Source: Candidatus Bathyarchaeota archaeon
GTDB taxonomy: Archaea; Thermoproteota; Bathyarchaeia; Bathyarchaeales; UBA233
NCBI GenBank assembly: GCA_007050895.1
Contig: SMYP01000026.1
Coordinates: 1 to 22,709, forward strand
Direction: 5' to 3'
Length of the DNA: 22,709 nucleotides
Part shown: positions 21,333-22,709 of the stretch, in pieces
Position numbering within the stretch: the stretch's first letter is position 1
How the letters are laid out: each line of letters starts with the position of its first letter
The notes under the pieces: model-generated
What the model was told of the DNA's origin: nothing
Seen by the model: only the letters and a program-made list of their open reading frames with translations
The model's database searches: none
Made by a program: the position numbers and the translations under genes

Positions 21333-22709
21333 GTGGTTACTGATTGCCAAAAACGAGTATCGGTTGCGATTAAACAGGATAAGATCGATAAGAGCTTTTT
21401 TTCCAGTTCTAGCTATCGGGCTCTTAGCAGTATACGTTGCTTATATTGCGCCATATATCGCGAATTTATTCATTGATGATCTTTTAGCGTTCTTTCTGTC
21501 CCAAATCGCATTGGCAATGGTGCCCGTTATTTTCTTCATAATTTTTTTCTATCTACTAATACTTCCAGTCACTTATACTCTTCAAGGAATGCAAGCACAC
21601 CAAGTAGAAATTTTCTTAGCAGCTCCCATAAAACCAAGTGATATCCTATTAGGAGAATTTCTTGGTGTAATGCCGTTTTATGCAATATTCATGGCAATTA
21701 TTGCCGGATTTTTCACAGCTGCCTTAAGTCCTTTAGGATTGAGTTTACTACAAATTTTTATCATTGTAATAATTTTTTGTGTTGTTTTTCTTTCCGCTTT
21801 ATGGATAGGCACAGTTATTGCTGCTGCTGTGCGAACCAGATTTGCTAAATCTGCTCGCGGTAAAGATATTGGAAGAGCCCTCTCTCTTGTCGTTGCATTA
21901 CCTATAGTGGCTACAATGTACGCGATAATAGGAGGAGGTTTTACAGAAGCGCTTATAGATCCAGGCACAAATCAACTCACGAGATTTCTTCTTGGTTTTC
22001 TGCCAAGTTCTTGGGGTGCTGATATTATTCTTGATTTTGCAGCTAATCCAGGAAATTTCGGGTTTTTTGCTTTTGAAACAATGATGAGATTATTGGGTCT
22101 TGTAATTTTCTTTGTTTTGGCTTTGTGGCTAGGTGCAAAATTGGCTAGTAGAATTTACAGCATTGAGCCTACAAGTTTTAATGCCTCAATTGTTAAGCCA
22201 GACGGGTTCTTCTTCAAAACAATAAGAACGATAGGTGGGCATGGCTCTTTTAGCAATCTCTTGGTGTCTGTTTTTAAGGATTATACTCGAAGACTTGAGA
22301 ATTTGTCGAGGCTTGTTTACATTTTAGGCTTGCTTGCTCTAGTTAACATTTTTCTTATAGAGGGCAGCGGTGATCCAGGAGATGCGCTCATTATGGGCGT
22401 ATTTCTATTTGCTTTTCTTGCGGTTCTAATTGTTGGTCAAGTTTCATTAGGTGGCAAAGAAAGTGTATTTATCCATAAGAAAGCTCCATCGGGAATTAGC
22501 AGGCTTGTCAAAGCTCGGCTAATACAAAGTTGGCTGGTTGCAGTGCCAATTGGCATAGTGGTTACAGTAATTTCGTTACTTCAGGTGCCCCAGATTGATT
22601 TTCTCACTTTAACAGGATACACGGGACTTATGGCGCAGCTAATTGCTGCTAATGTGGTTTTAGCGGTTGGTCTAGCTTTGTTGAGACCAGAGTTTTCTGA
22701 AAACGCTCG
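21319..22709 (+). CDS. ABC-2 type exporter permease (3' end outside the window)
   Basis: Open from an ATG at 21319 to the window edge, 463 codons visible with no stop. GGAGG lies about ten bases upstream, and the start is 14 nt inside the ATPase gene. The N-terminus (MPLPKWLLIAKNEYRLRL) is the usual amphipathic opening of these permeases. Hydrophobic segments occur near 27-45, 64-88, about 116-134 (LGVMPFYAIFMAIIAGFF), 140-170 and 190-205, then a larger soluble-looking region (IEPTSFNASIVKPDGFFFK, about 290-325) and further helices from about 340. The conserved-looking cytoplasmic segment HQVEIFLAAPIKPSDILLGEF (about 95-115) resembles the inner loop of ABC-2 permeases. Length above 463 suggests a fused or long permease, perhaps working as one chain with two ATPase copies. 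The substrate is unknown. Confidence 0.85.
   Translation, partial: MPLPKWLLIAKNEYRLRLNRIRSIRAFFPVLAIGLLAVYVAYIAPYIANLFIDDLLAFFLSQIALAMVPVIFFIIFFYLLILPVTYTLQGMQAHQVEIFLAAPIKPSDILLGEFLGVMPFYAIFMAIIAGFFTAALSPLGLSLLQIFIIVIIFCVVFLSALWIGTVIAAAVRTRFAKSARGKDIGRALSLVVALPIVATMYAIIGGGFTEALIDPGTNQLTRFLLGFLPSSWGADIILDFAANPGNFGFFAFETMMRLLGLVIFFVLALWLGAKLASRIYSIEPTSFNASIVKPDGFFFKTIRTIGGHGSFSNLLVSVFKDYTRRLENLSRLVYILGLLALVNIFLIEGSGDPGDALIMGVFLFAFLAVLIVGQVSLGGKESVFIHKKAPSGISRLVKARLIQSWLVAVPIGIVVTVISLLQVPQIDFLTLTGYTGLMAQLIAANVVLAVGLALLRPEFSENA

Noticed and set aside
21678..21968. 96-codon minus-strand frame within the ABC permease
   Set aside because: Antisense to a continuous permease frame with a clear SD and membrane segments.
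1..22709. tRNA, rRNA, CRISPR array, insertion sequence or integrase
   Set aside because: Intergenic stretches were scanned by eye for T-loop GGTTCRA motifs, regularly spaced repeats, terminal inverted repeats and transposase-type ORFs; none was found. A covariance-model search would be decisive.

Overview
The window looks like a chromosomal segment of an archaeon, most likely Thermoproteota (TACK) and possibly Bathyarchaeia; the phylum is an inference, not a search result. Support comes from Shine-Dalgarno (SD) sites matching the archaeal 16S tail (AAAGGAGG, GGAGATGA, AAAGGTGA), frequent TTG and GTG starts, T-rich tracts without strong hairpins at gene ends, AT-rich TATA-like boxes, and archaeal versions of several families (6-oxopurine phosphoribosyltransferase, DUF5752-like protein, HTH_34-like regulator). 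I see no rRNA, tRNA, CRISPR array, transposase or phage gene.

Layout. 1-2742: a small membrane protein (-), a Nudix hydrolase (+), an unrecognised protein (+), a 550-nt gap and an MscL-type channel (+). 2905-8234: full-length carbamoyl-phosphate synthase large chain carB (-), a divergent DUF5752-like gene (+) and pyruvate kinase (-). 8318-9756: an MFS transporter (-) with a possible 50-residue ORF overlapping its stop codon by 4 nt. 9796-12033: a membrane pyrophosphatase hppA (-), preceded by a small one-helix ORF that ends 6 nt before its GTG start. 12105-13987: UspA-like protein, purine-type phosphoribosyltransferase and an NP-I nucleoside phosphorylase (+). 14059-18664: a complete four-gene BMP/Nup-type nucleoside ABC importer (-). 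19027-18764: a small conserved protein (-). 19470-22709: nested palindromes, then a six-helix membrane protein, a winged-helix regulator, an ABC-2 type ATPase and its permease, which runs off the window end (+).

How they may work together. The importer (binding protein, double-domain ATPase, two permeases) faces a phosphorylase and a phosphoribosyltransferase. Together they suggest a nucleoside scavenging island: import, phosphorolysis to base plus pentose-1-phosphate, and base reuse with PRPP. carB (pyrimidine and arginine precursor), pyruvate kinase and the ion-pumping pyrophosphatase, which removes PPi made by biosynthesis and PRPP-dependent reactions, are housekeeping energy and nucleotide genes. 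The right-hand cluster looks like a self-regulated exporter whose regulator probably binds the palindromes over its own promoter.

Most notable points: atypical residues at the monovalent-cation site of pyruvate kinase; an NP-I phosphorylase combining Udp-like and Plasmodium-PNP-like motifs without the uracil-recognition loop; a pyrophosphatase with a mixed K+-dependence signature; the small ORF coupled to hppA; the palindromic operator; and a 22-bp in-frame direct repeat in the exporter-linked membrane protein.
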